From the NCBI GenBank assembly GCA_013214705.1, contig JABSRZ010000008.1, positions 1 through 64,000 on the forward strand: a stretch of 64,000 nt of DNA, in the 5' to 3' direction. The DNA comes from Hyphomicrobiales bacterium (lineage in GTDB: Bacteria > Pseudomonadota > Alphaproteobacteria > Rhizobiales > OSC116). The first letter of the stretch is position 1. Every line of letters starts with the position of its first letter. A program made the position numbers and the translations under genes. Below the pieces are notes generated by a model. It made no database searches. It worked only from the letters and a program-made list of their open reading frames with translations, and was not told the DNA's origin. Positions 35,200 through 44,041 of this stretch are shown in pieces.

Positions 35200-36252
35200 A
35201 TGAATACAGTTAGTGTTCAAAATGTTTCGATGCGTTTTGGTGATTTTACAGCGGTAAATGATGTGTCATTTACGGTGGCTAAGGGTGAGTTTGTAACTTT
35301 GCTTGGCCCGTCTGGATGCGGCAAAACAACTTTGTTAAATATGGTGTCGGGCTTTTTACAACCTAGTTCGGGTAAAATTGAAATTGGCGGCAATGACGTT
35401 ACATTTGTACCTCCTGAGCGACGTGATACGGCAATGTGTTTTCAGTCATATGCTTTGTTTCCGCATTTATCAGTGGCTGAAAACCTGCAATTTGGTTTGA
35501 AACAGAAAAAAATGCTGCCAGCGGATCGCAAGCGGCGACTTGATGATGTGGCTGAAAAACTAGATTTGGTGGCACAGCTCGACAAGTTACCCAATCAATT
35601 ATCTGGTGGCCAACAACAGCGCGTGGCGCTGGGCCGTGCTTTGACCATGCGGCCAAGTGTGGTGTTGTTTGATGAGCCGCTGTCTAATCTCGACGCTAAA
35701 TTACGTGAATCGGTGCGGTTGGAAATTCGAAAAATTCAGGCCGATTATAACCTTGCGGCGATATATGTGACGCATGACCAAGGTGAGGCGTTGGCGATGT
35801 CGGATCGGATTTTAATTATGCGCAGTGGCCAGATAGAACAGTCAGGCACACCGACGGATATTTATAATTTTCCTAAAAGTAGTTTTGTCGCTGATTTTAT
35901 CGGCAATGCCAATATATTAGACGCGACAATTATAAAAGAAGAGAGCCGAAATAGCTGGCTTGTTAGCACAGAAATTGGCGAATTTTTGGTAAAAAGTGAC
36001 ACAGCACCAGTCGCCAAACAACTCAAAATATGTTGGCGGCCAGAAAATGCCCAACATGGCGGAGCCGAGTTGAATTCTATTGAAGCGCGGGTAACTCACC
36101 GTGCATTCCAGGGCAATTATACTGACTTATTTATCGAAATTAATGGGGTTGCGCAACGGGTTCAATGGCGTGAAGGGCGGCTTGAAGACTTGACCAACCT
36201 GTCGATGCATATTCGGCCTGAAGATTTCACTTTTCTTGAGGCCATTACATGA
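35200..36252 (+). CDS. ABC transporter ATPase (Pot/Fbp/Mal type)
   Basis: ATP-binding subunit of an importer, 350 residues. Walker A GPSGCGKTT (36-44), Q-loop FQSYALFPH (81-89), signature LSGGQQQRVALGRA (134-147), Walker B VVLFDEPLSNLD (154-165), and H-loop VTHDQGEA. A C-terminal TOBE-like domain (CWRPENAQHG, then ARVTHRAFQGNYTDLF) places it with the PotA/FbpC/CysA group. The ATG at 35200 is chosen because GGGGA-type sequence precedes it at the right distance; the frame extends back to 35134. It overlaps the first permease by 4 nt. Confidence 0.95.
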   Translation: MNTVSVQNVSMRFGDFTAVNDVSFTVAKGEFVTLLGPSGCGKTTLLNMVSGFLQPSSGKIEIGGNDVTFVPPERRDTAMCFQSYALFPHLSVAENLQFGLKQKKMLPADRKRRLDDVAEKLDLVAQLDKLPNQLSGGQQQRVALGRALTMRPSVVLFDEPLSNLDAKLRESVRLEIRKIQADYNLAAIYVTHDQGEALAMSDRILIMRSGQIEQSGTPTDIYNFPKSSFVADFIGNANILDATIIKEESRNSWLVSTEIGEFLVKSDTAPVAKQLKICWRPENAQHGGAELNSIEARVTHRAFQGNYTDLFIEINGVAQRVQWREGRLEDLTNLSMHIRPEDFTFLEAIT

Positions 36253-37100
36253 AACAATGGCTGAAAATTGGCTTGTTATTGGCGCCGGGGCTTGGCCTTA
36301 TCTTGATTTTTATCGGGTCAGTGGTCTACATCGCGATTGCCCAATCATTTGGCTATTATAATTTGTCTGGTGAGAGTGGCTTTTCGCTAGAACATTGGTC
36401 TAAAATGTTTGATCGTCTGAGTTATACGCGGGCCATTGGCTATTCGCTATATATAGGTGTTGCCAGTGCTTTTTTAGCGGTTGCTTTTGCCTACCCATTG
36501 GCCATTTGGTTGCGCCGGCCATTTGCTGGGTCATTATTCATTAGCGCGGTTTTAAAAGCCCCGTTATTGGTTCATGGTTTGGTGGCAGCCTTTTTATATA
36601 TAAATATCATTTCATATAATGGCATATTAAACCAATTGATGCAGGCACTTGGCTTTTGGGACGGCCCGCGCCGTTTGCAAAATGACAATGGCGCTATTGG
36701 TGTGCTTATCCTCCAGACGTGGAAAAACATGCCGTTCGCCTTATTATTACTGGCGGGCGCGGTGCAGGCCATTGGTGATGATCTTTTAGATGCGGCAGCA
36801 GATTTAGGCGCTGGCCCATTCGATCGGTTTAGACGCATCATCGCGCCACTTGCAGTTTCGGCCACACAGGCGGCTTTGGTGATTATATTTGTTGGCGCTT
36901 TGGCAGATTTCTCGTTTCAGGTGATTGCAGGGCCAGTTAATAAACAATCGTTGTCCCAACTTATGGTATTTTTTAAAGGCTATGGACGATGGAATGATGC
37001 CGCTGTGATTGCCGTCACCCTGATGGGGCTGGGTATTACCGGTTCAGGTATTTTGGCCTTATTCAGTCGTTTCGTAATGCGCGGGGGTCGTTTGTCATGA
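36249..37100 (+). CDS. ABC transporter permease 1
   Basis: Inner-membrane subunit, 283 residues, six predicted helices. The EAA-like cytoplasmic loop is DLLDAAADLGAGPFDRFRRI, followed by IAPLAVSATQAAL, matching the PotB/FbpB type (EAA---G---------I-LP). It overlaps the ATPase upstream and permease 2 downstream by 4 nt each. The pair of separate permeases with a Pot-type ATPase is the layout of spermidine, iron or aminoethylphosphonate importers; the ligand here is unknown. Confidence 0.94.
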   Translation: MKQWLKIGLLLAPGLGLILIFIGSVVYIAIAQSFGYYNLSGESGFSLEHWSKMFDRLSYTRAIGYSLYIGVASAFLAVAFAYPLAIWLRRPFAGSLFISAVLKAPLLVHGLVAAFLYINIISYNGILNQLMQALGFWDGPRRLQNDNGAIGVLILQTWKNMPFALLLLAGAVQAIGDDLLDAAADLGAGPFDRFRRIIAPLAVSATQAALVIIFVGALADFSFQVIAGPVNKQSLSQLMVFFKGYGRWNDAAVIAVTLMGLGITGSGILALFSRFVMRGGRLS

Positions 37101-37924
37101 AAAAATTCAGCCTTAATAAAATATTGGTGTGGTCATTATTTGGCATATGTGTGTTGTGGCTGGTTATCCCCTTCACCTTGGCTATTTTATGGTCATTTGT
37201 TGACCCCTCTGAACCGTGGACACCGGATCACTTATTACCACCAGTAATGTCTTTTGCCAGATGGTCATATTTATGGGAGCATTCTTCACTTAAAGTTGCG
37301 ATGTTTAATTCCTATTTATTAGCACCTAGCGCGGCGTTGCTAACGCTAACACTGGCTATGCCCACGGCCTATGCACTTGGCCGGGTGAAGTTTAAAGGCA
37401 AAGAAGTGGTCAAATTATTGGTCTTATTGCCGCTGGTGGTGCCAGGTTTTGTGACTGCCATCTTTTTCACCGCCATTCTGTTTCAAATGGGCTTGCATGC
37501 TTGGCGGTTTGGGGCCATTTTGTTCGCCCACTCTATTTTATTCTTACCCTATGCAATACGCATTATGTCTGTGAGTTTTGAGCAAGTTCGCCAAAACCAT
37601 ATTGATGCCGCACGCGATTTAGGTGCATCGCCGTTCGCCAGATGGAAAGTGGCTTATTTTCCGGCGCTGAAACCCGGCGTTATGGCAACATTGCTGATTG
37701 TATTCATTTATTCGATTGAAGAATTTGCGATTGCTTTTATTGTAGGCTCGCCAAACTTCACCACCATTCCGACGCTGTTATTTACCAATTTGGGAGCTAA
37801 TTTTATACGCCCGAATGCCGCAGTGATCTCACTCATTCTCGTTGTCCCTAACGTAGTGCTCATGTTGTTTTTGGAACGATTGTTAAAATCGGCCAACCCA
37901 GCATTGAGTTCTGGCAAGGGCTAG
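37097..37924 (+). CDS. ABC transporter permease 2
   Basis: Inner-membrane subunit, 275 residues, six predicted helices, PotC-like. The EAA loop reads NHIDAARDLGASPFARWKVA, then YFPALKPGVMATLL. The start overlaps permease 1 by 4 nt. The binding-protein gene follows after 54 bp with its own GGGAG site, allowing higher translation of that protein. Confidence 0.94.
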   Translation: MKKFSLNKILVWSLFGICVLWLVIPFTLAILWSFVDPSEPWTPDHLLPPVMSFARWSYLWEHSSLKVAMFNSYLLAPSAALLTLTLAMPTAYALGRVKFKGKEVVKLLVLLPLVVPGFVTAIFFTAILFQMGLHAWRFGAILFAHSILFLPYAIRIMSVSFEQVRQNHIDAARDLGASPFARWKVAYFPALKPGVMATLLIVFIYSIEEFAIAFIVGSPNFTTIPTLLFTNLGANFIRPNAAVISLILVVPNVVLMLFLERLLKSANPALSSGKG

Positions 37925-37978
37925 CGAGAATAATACCCAACTCAATTATTATATAATATTCAAAAAAGGGAGATAAAA

Positions 37979-39085
37979 ATGATTAAGAAAATAATAGCAA
38001 CCGCCATGGCGACCGCCATGAGCGTCACCGGGGCATTTGCTGCCGAACTTTCGTCTATGTCATGGGATGAAGTGGTTGCGCAGGCAAAATCTGAAGGCGA
38101 ACTAACATGGTTTGTTTGGTATTTTCAGGATGATTTCAGAGCGGCGACCAAAACATTTGAAAAATTGTACGGCATTAAAGTCACCATTCCTGAAGGAAAT
38201 TATGGTGGCAACCTAGATAAATTGATTGCTGAAAAAGGCCGTGATGTTGGTGATATTGACGTGATGTCACATGGTTGGAATGCGTTGTTTGAAATGGATA
38301 TGGAAGGCACGTATGAAAACTTAACTGGCTTAATACCCAATGCTGAAGGCAAAACCAGCAATATGAATGGGCTAGACAGCAATGGTTACGCGCTTGCTTA
38401 TTGGGGTAACCAATCTGGTATAGCTTATGACCCAGCCAAAATTGACAGTGCAGATTTACCGCAAACAACTGCCGAATTTGCAGCTTATTGGGCTTCAAAT
38501 CCAAATGCTATGGGCTTTAACTATGAAAATGGTGGCTCTGGTCCGTCTTTCTATCAAAACGTGTTGCGCAATTTATCGGACGTTGATTTTTCCGATGGTA
38601 GTGTTGATGACGCTAAACTTGCCGGTTTAAGCAAGGGTATTGAATTGTTCAAATCTAACGCTCAGAATTATGTGATCACCGCTGGCAATACCGATAGCCT
38701 AACGCGCCTTAGTGATGGTGAATTGACTTTGGTGCCTGCGTGGGAAGACCATTTGGCCGGTTTGCAGAAAAAAGGTGAAGTGCGTAAAGATCTTAAATTC
38801 TACATTCCGACAATGGGCATGAATGGTGGTGGTAATAGTGCCGCTATCCCTCAAAATGCGCCACATCCTGCGGCGGCTCTGTTGTTTATCGATTGGTTGA
38901 CTTCTGCCGAAACACAAACTGGGTTTAATGTCACATTTGGTGCGGCACCCACTCATGCAGACTCTGATGATTCTCATGCATTGGTTTCATCTGAGCAACG
39001 CAAGAACCGCGTTGGTGAAGCTGCGCAACCATTCCGCGGTAAGATGGAAGAATATTTCATTGAAAACGTAATCCTAGCGCGCTAA
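37979..39085 (+). CDS. ABC transporter periplasmic solute-binding protein
   Basis: 368 residues with a clear Sec signal peptide (MIKKIIATAMATAMSVTGAFA, cleavage near 21). The mature protein is a type II PotD/Fbp-like fold (LTWFVWYFQDDFRAATKTFE, VDDAKLAGLSKGIELFKSNA, LTLVPAWEDHLAGLQ). Aromatic and acidic residues typical of polyamine, sugar or organophosphate ligands occur, but specificity cannot be read off. The neighbours (alpha-mannosidase, GDPD) suggest a mannosylated or glycerophospho compound, which is inference. A strong hairpin follows the stop. Confidence 0.93.
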   Translation: MIKKIIATAMATAMSVTGAFAAELSSMSWDEVVAQAKSEGELTWFVWYFQDDFRAATKTFEKLYGIKVTIPEGNYGGNLDKLIAEKGRDVGDIDVMSHGWNALFEMDMEGTYENLTGLIPNAEGKTSNMNGLDSNGYALAYWGNQSGIAYDPAKIDSADLPQTTAEFAAYWASNPNAMGFNYENGGSGPSFYQNVLRNLSDVDFSDGSVDDAKLAGLSKGIELFKSNAQNYVITAGNTDSLTRLSDGELTLVPAWEDHLAGLQKKGEVRKDLKFYIPTMGMNGGGNSAAIPQNAPHPAAALLFIDWLTSAETQTGFNVTFGAAPTHADSDDSHALVSSEQRKNRVGEAAQPFRGKMEEYFIENVILAR

Positions 39086-39096
39086 ACACCCAAATT

Positions 39097-39129
39097 ATAT
39101 GATCAGCGGATTTTTTTCGCTGATCATAT
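39097..39129 (+). terminator. Strong hairpin after binding-protein gene
   Basis: A perfect 12-bp stem ATATGATCAGCG/CGCTGATCATAT encloses a 9-nt loop GATTTTTTT, 11 bp after the binding-protein stop. There is no T-run after the stem. It could terminate part of the transcription or stabilise the upstream message, giving less of the GDPD and phosphatase than of the binding protein. Confidence 0.6.
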
Positions 39130-39234
39130 TCTCTACTTACATGAATGTTGTGGTTATTTTAATTGCGAAGCTTGCCTTTGTTCGCCAGTGGTTATTTATC
39201 GGCGGTCAACATATCAACTATAGGAATAATAAGA

Positions 39235-39975
39235 ATGTCTATTAAGCATCCCATTGTCAATTCCCCACTTGTTGCTCACCGAGGCGCTTCATTGGTCACG
39301 CCCGAAAATACATTGGTATCGGTTCGTAAAACGGCTGAGTTGGGCGCCACTTGGATTGAAACCGACGTTAGGCTGACAGCAGATATGAAATTGGTGATGA
39401 TTCATGATGAAACCGTAAACCGGACGAGTGATGGCAACGGAACCGTATTGTCCAAAACACTGGCAGAAATTCAACGACTGGATTCAGGAAGTTGGTTCGC
39501 TGAAGAATTTAAAGGTGAAGTTGCGCCGTCCTTGGAAGAATATTTAGACTGTATTTTGGAATGTGGTCTTAACCTGCAATTAGAAGTTAAAGAAGTGCCG
39601 GGTCTTGAACGTGATTTGGTGGAACGAGTGGCCAAAGTGCTGGAACGGAAGTGGCCACTGGGCAAGCAGGGGATTTATATTTCAGCTTTTTCCGAACGCT
39701 GTTTGCGATATGCCGCAGAATTTATGCCCGATATCCCACGTTGTTTGGCGTTGGTTGCCGCCCCGAGTGACCCTGTTGCACTGATGCAAGAAGTTGGTGC
39801 AAATATTTTACACATTCAAGACATGCCTTTTAATTCCAAAGCACGGTATGATGTTTTAAAAGCCAGCGGTGTTGAATTTGCGATTGCCACCATAAACGAT
39901 GCTGAACGCGCATTAGAATTGTTAGAATGGGGTGCACAATCGGTATTGAGTGATGACGCTTCACTGTTTAGGTGA
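39235..39975 (+). CDS. Glycerophosphodiester phosphodiesterase family protein
   Basis: GDPD (UgpQ-like) TIM-barrel enzyme of 246 residues that hydrolyses glycerophosphodiesters to glycerol-3-phosphate and an alcohol. Catalytic and metal residues are in VAHRGASLVTPENTL (H15, R16, E24), WIETDVRLTADMKLVMIHDE (E, D and H) and LQLEVKEVPG. The ATG at 39235 has AGGA about 9 nt upstream; the longer frame from 39163 is not supported. No signal, so cytoplasmic, as in the Ugp system where GDPD acts on imported diesters. Its TGA overlaps the next GTG by 4 nt. Confidence 0.92.
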   Translation: MSIKHPIVNSPLVAHRGASLVTPENTLVSVRKTAELGATWIETDVRLTADMKLVMIHDETVNRTSDGNGTVLSKTLAEIQRLDSGSWFAEEFKGEVAPSLEEYLDCILECGLNLQLEVKEVPGLERDLVERVAKVLERKWPLGKQGIYISAFSERCLRYAAEFMPDIPRCLALVAAPSDPVALMQEVGANILHIQDMPFNSKARYDVLKASGVEFAIATINDAERALELLEWGAQSVLSDDASLFR

Positions 39976-40949
39976 CATTGAATAATATGAATTTTGACTC
40001 ATTTTCTCATTCTAAATATAAGAATAATCCGTTTGGTGGGGATGATGTTGTTTTGCACATTCCCGGTAGGCTATATGCCGTATTTGACGGCGCGACTGAC
40101 GCCCACAATAACACGGTTAATGGCGTTTCAGTGGGGCGGGTCGCAGCCTCAACCGTTGCGGCTGAGATGTCAAACCTTGTTGGCAATGATGTGATGCACG
40201 AACGAACCCCATCGATATTGATATTGGAAAAATTACGTCGCTCGTTGGCAGACAAATTTAGTCGAAATAAAATTCTCTCACTGCCATCCACAACGGCGGC
40301 CATGGTTTTTGAATTTCCCAATTGTTATAGATTGCTGGTGATAGGCGACTCTTCTATTAGAATCAATGGATTGACTGTATATTCCAAAAAAAAACTTATC
40401 GATATAGTGTCAACTTATGCGCGGGTCTGGGTGTTTAAACATCTTCGAGATAGACTTGATTTGGAAAATGATAAAGTTGAAGCATTGGTGCGAAGGGTTA
40501 GTTTTTTAGGCCTGGATCTTGCGGCGGAAGAAGCTGTTTTGACAGCAGAAAATGTACAACAAATAATAACAGCAGTGGTTGGTTATTCCGGGCTGGTAAA
40601 TGATGAAAATGAAGTTGCGGGTTTCTTAAAAGCGGGCATCCAAAGTCAATATATTTATGCCAATAATGCAGAAAGTGTATTGGGTTATGGATGTTTGAAC
40701 TCAACCGAATTTTTAGCGCGAGATGCGATAGATATTTACCTGCCTAAATCAGAAGTTCGAATGATTGAAATTTTTTCTGATGGTTATCTGAGCGAACCGC
40801 AAAACTGCACCAATATAGCCAATTGGGAAGATGAATTTAACATGGTGGAAAATCTGGATTATCACAAATTGGATATGTTTCCGTCCATCAAGGGTTCAAC
40901 TTTGGAACAATTTTCTGATGATCGATCCATTATAATATTATCTGAGTAA
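39972..40949 (+). CDS. PP2C-like protein phosphatase
   Basis: 325 residues. The PP2C-type metal motif is YAVFDGATDAHNN near 35-47, TTAAMVFEFPNCYRLLVIGD near 104-123 supplies the second strand, IEIFSDGYL (about 272-280) the third Asp, and SDDRSIIIL the last. It starts with GTG 39972 in the overlap GTGA with the GDPD gene (an ATG at 39987 is the alternative). Being translationally tied to a GDPD in a sugar-ABC operon is unusual; it may dephosphorylate a small-molecule phosphate or a regulator. Function unproven. Confidence 0.8.
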   Translation: MTLNNMNFDSFSHSKYKNNPFGGDDVVLHIPGRLYAVFDGATDAHNNTVNGVSVGRVAASTVAAEMSNLVGNDVMHERTPSILILEKLRRSLADKFSRNKILSLPSTTAAMVFEFPNCYRLLVIGDSSIRINGLTVYSKKKLIDIVSTYARVWVFKHLRDRLDLENDKVEALVRRVSFLGLDLAAEEAVLTAENVQQIITAVVGYSGLVNDENEVAGFLKAGIQSQYIYANNAESVLGYGCLNSTEFLARDAIDIYLPKSEVRMIEIFSDGYLSEPQNCTNIANWEDEFNMVENLDYHKLDMFPSIKGSTLEQFSDDRSIIILSE

Positions 40950-41271
40950 AATAGTATTTTCTGAAATCTCTAGAAATAAGCTAATAAACAGCTTCTAATT
41001 TGATCGACGCTTTGGGGTTTTCAAAATCCAAATTGTCAATTTCCATGGATTAGATTGATGAGGCTTTATAGGCTGACGAACGCTTTAGAATGTTATGCAT
41101 TACCGAGCTGCACGAATTATCGGTTTTACTCCCCCATATTTTGGTTCATTTTTTAATGACGTTTATATTATTTCCTGAAAATATCACCTGCCAATACGCT
41201 ACTGACAAATATTGTCAGTATGCTTCCTTTATAGCTATTCCAACTTACGAACCAAATTTAAGGAAATTTTC
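40950..41271. other. Gap without a gene
   Basis: No frame of interest. AAGGA lies 7-8 nt before the ATG of the following GST-like gene, at the right edge. Confidence 0.4.
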
Positions 41272-41985
41272 ATGATTGAACTGACTATTTTTCCATCCTT
41301 CTTCAATTGCCGAAGCGCCAGCCCCTTCAGCATGAAAGCTGAATTGCTGTTTCGGATGGGCAATGTGGCTTATAAAACCATTGCTGGTAGCAACCCAGCA
41401 AAAGCACCCAATGGCAAATTTCCGTTCATTTTAGACGATGGCCAAGTGATTGCAGATACGCATTTTATTTATCAACACATTGGCAACAAATATGGTGTGG
41501 ATTTGGATGCTGGCCTAACCTCGCAACAACGGGCAATTGCCACCGCATTCACCAAGTTGGCAGAAGATCATTTATATTGGATTATGGTTTATTCAAGATG
41601 GATGGATGCTGATTTTAACGAAGCTGTTGGTGAATTTTTTAACCATTTACCGTTTGGCATTCGCCAGTTGGTGTTGAAAAGTGTCAAAAACACTGTTAAA
41701 AAGGCCGTATATCATCACGGCATTGGGCGACATGAAAAGCAAAAAATTTATCAATTTGGCTGTGATGATATCGACGCGATTGCTGCTCAACTCGGCGATG
41801 GGTCATATTTTCTAGGCGATAGGTTGGCTTCTGTTGATGCCATTATTTATGGAATTTTAGCCGCCATCGCGTACCCGCCTATGGATACAAAAATTAAAGC
41901 CCGAATTTTAAATCATGAAAATTTATCAACATATATGAAACGCATTGAAAATGAATTTGATTATGCACCACCCACGCATGGTTGA
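41272..41985 (+). CDS. Glutathione S-transferase-like protein
   Basis: 237 residues with an N-terminal thioredoxin-like domain (FFNCRSASPFSMKAELLFRM, FPFILDDGQVIADTHFIYQH) and a C-terminal all-helical domain ending in the GST-type FLGDRLASVDAIIYGILAAI. It resembles the 'failed axon connections'/metaxin-like GST branch. The ATG at 41272 is chosen on AAGGA; the open frame begins at 41212. It stands alone with no coupled partner, so its substrate is unknown. Confidence 0.85.
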   Translation: MIELTIFPSFFNCRSASPFSMKAELLFRMGNVAYKTIAGSNPAKAPNGKFPFILDDGQVIADTHFIYQHIGNKYGVDLDAGLTSQQRAIATAFTKLAEDHLYWIMVYSRWMDADFNEAVGEFFNHLPFGIRQLVLKSVKNTVKKAVYHHGIGRHEKQKIYQFGCDDIDAIAAQLGDGSYFLGDRLASVDAIIYGILAAIAYPPMDTKIKARILNHENLSTYMKRIENEFDYAPPTHG

Positions 41986-42168
41986 GCCGACATCTAATTG
42001 TGCGGCCTGTCAATAAACCTAAAAATGACTGCTCATTGGCGTTTTAAACTAATCCACTTGATTTGTTGAATAAGGCCCATTACTCACTAGCCATACATTA
42101 GCCTGAATTTATTCGAAGTGATGGCGTTAAAATGCAGTTAGTTTGTAGCTAAGTATGGAGACTAGAGA

Positions 42169-42735
42169 ATGGAAGATGTAATTTTTTTCAAGAAACCGGA
42201 GGAGTTTCACGATTGGTTGGAAGAAAATGCTGAAGCTAATGAACTTTGGGTGGGCTTTTTCAGAAAAAGTACAGGACGTGCAAGCCTGACGTGGTCTGTA
42301 TCGGTAGATGTAGCACTTTGTTTTGGATGGATTGACGGTATACGAAAAACCATCGATAAACAAAGCTATAAGATTCGCTTCACCCCGCGCAAAAAAACCA
42401 GTGTATGGAGTGCTGTGAACGTAAATAAGGTAAAAGCACTCATGCAAGTTGGAAAGATGAAACCAGCAGGAATGCAGCTTTTTAACAGTAGAGCTGATGA
42501 ACAAGGCTATTCTTCCGAACATAGAAATGTGCCACTGGCCAAGGAATATGAAGTGCAAATCAGGGCAAATCAACCAGCCTGGTTATTCTTAACTAATTTA
42601 GCACCATCCTATAAAAGAGATTCTATCTGGTGGGTAATGAGTGCCAAGAAAGAAGAAACACGTATAAAAAGGCTTGGTATCTTGATTGCTTCATCTGAAG
42701 CAGGGCTTAAAATTCCATCATTGCGAAGGAAATAA
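42169..42735 (+). CDS. YdeI/OmpD-associated family protein
   Basis: 188 residues. The N-terminal half (FHDWLEENAEANELWVGFFR, TWSVSVDVALCFGWIDGIRK and RFTPRKKTSVWSAVNVNKV) is the conserved YdeI-like fold. The C-terminal half has ANQPAWLFLTNLAPSYKRDS, then IWWVMSAKKEETRIKRLGIL, the OmdA-type helical tail. Role unclear in the family (linked to stress and bacteriocin protection in Salmonella). GGAG-like sequence precedes the ATG. Single gene. An AT-rich hairpin (42735-42761) follows. Confidence 0.88.
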   Translation: MEDVIFFKKPEEFHDWLEENAEANELWVGFFRKSTGRASLTWSVSVDVALCFGWIDGIRKTIDKQSYKIRFTPRKKTSVWSAVNVNKVKALMQVGKMKPAGMQLFNSRADEQGYSSEHRNVPLAKEYEVQIRANQPAWLFLTNLAPSYKRDSIWWVMSAKKEETRIKRLGILIASSEAGLKIPSLRRK

Positions 42736-42761
42736 TATTTTTTCAAAATAGGGAAAAATAT
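42735..42761 (+). terminator. AT-rich hairpin after YdeI-like gene
   Basis: ATATTTTTTC pairs with GAAAAATAT (one bulge) around AAAATAGG. It is weakly stable and starts on the last base of the YdeI-like stop codon. It could serve as a terminator for this gene. The rest of 42762-42945 holds nothing. Confidence 0.35.
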
Positions 42762-42945
42762 CATATTAACCAAATCGTTAAAAGCACTTTGGAGTCTCAC
42801 CTGGTGGATACCAGCCAGCTCAGAAATGGTTAAAAATCGAAAAACGGGCGATCTTTAATGTGTTACGTCTGTCATTGCCAGAATGAGAGTATATCTTTGG
42901 CTGAAACCCTCCGTAAAATGCGTGGCAGTGTTTAGAATAACACTT

Positions 42946-44010
42946 CTATTGTCCATCGATTTCTAAGGTTAGTTTGGTATTTTTGGTAATAATGCCACCT
43001 CGTTCGCCTATCTCAATAGACCCATAGCGTTGCTTAAAAACTTCGGGCAAAGCACGGTCATTCTCAAGTGATAACCACAATCTAAATAAATGCCGTCTAT
43101 CGTCCAATTCTGGCCAGTCGGTAAAGCCTTCACGGTCGTGTAATTGTGAATGATTATAGACAAATTGCATATCACCGACCTGTAACTGCATACCAAAATT
43201 AAGTCTTTTATCATTTGCCAAGCTATCGAAATAATCTAGGGCCTCAACATGTTTGGCGGTTAACCTTTTGGCTGTTTCAAACCTTTGCGCGCTGTCAATA
43301 TATTGCCGCTGATACATGCCAGTTAATTTGCCCTCAAACCAATTGAGCACTGGTATTTCAAAATATGGTTTTTCACCCTCAGGCACTTCGCCGCGCCGGT
43401 CTGTGGCAATGGGTTCAAATAATATTTCGAGTAAATCTGGTCTTGTGGCCTGCATTTCATTATAAATGCTTTCAATACTAACCAGCAGTGATTTACCACC
43501 AATTTTAGCCGTTTTTAGGCACATAAGCCCCACTAAGTCAGCTGAATCGGTATGGAATGTTTGCCGGTCCGCGGTTTGATAAATTCGCGTATTGGTATCT
43601 TTTGCATTGACGCCAATATCTCGCACATGGCCTAAAATATGTCCCTTGGCGTTTTGCGAACGAGCTTTGCCTAAATGCGCACCAATGCCGCAAAAAATAG
43701 TCGCCGACAATTCCTGACTATAACCTGTAACAGGCAAGCCCCTAATGACTTCAAAACCAATGCCGTCAATCAAAGTTTTGCGCAATTTTGCAAATCGTAT
43801 GGCCAATGTCGGCAACGGAAAATCCGATTTTGATATTTCACCTATGTTTTTTGACGAGTCAATGAAATTATTGGCGGCGGTTTCTAGTTCATGAATGTCT
43901 TGCTCGGTTAATTTGGTTAACCAAACATCGGAGTTTGTGGCCATGTCTTCACCAATCCAAGCCGAAGGCCCTACAATCACTTGTGGTGGTTTATCAAAAT
44001 TTTCAATCAT
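42946..44010 (-). CDS. TauD/TfdA-family Fe(II)/2-oxoglutarate dioxygenase
   Basis: 354 residues. The metal ligands are H153 and D155 in FHTDSADLVGLM and a distal His in a NHSQLHDREGF/RRHLFRLW region near 285-315; the Arg that binds 2-oxoglutarate is in RHLFRLWLS. The length and DRQTFHTDSADL start match the gamma-butyrobetaine/TauD-like group. It follows the MATE gene by 31 nt and is co-oriented, so the two may form a transport-plus-oxidation pair for a small molecule. Substrate is not deducible. Confidence 0.9.
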   Translation of the reverse strand: MIENFDKPPQVIVGPSAWIGEDMATNSDVWLTKLTEQDIHELETAANNFIDSSKNIGEISKSDFPLPTLAIRFAKLRKTLIDGIGFEVIRGLPVTGYSQELSATIFCGIGAHLGKARSQNAKGHILGHVRDIGVNAKDTNTRIYQTADRQTFHTDSADLVGLMCLKTAKIGGKSLLVSIESIYNEMQATRPDLLEILFEPIATDRRGEVPEGEKPYFEIPVLNWFEGKLTGMYQRQYIDSAQRFETAKRLTAKHVEALDYFDSLANDKRLNFGMQLQVGDMQFVYNHSQLHDREGFTDWPELDDRRHLFRLWLSLENDRALPEVFKQRYGSIEIGERGGIITKNTKLTLEIDGQ

Positions 44011-44041
44011 TTAATTCCCTCAAAAATGGCATCAATTAAAC

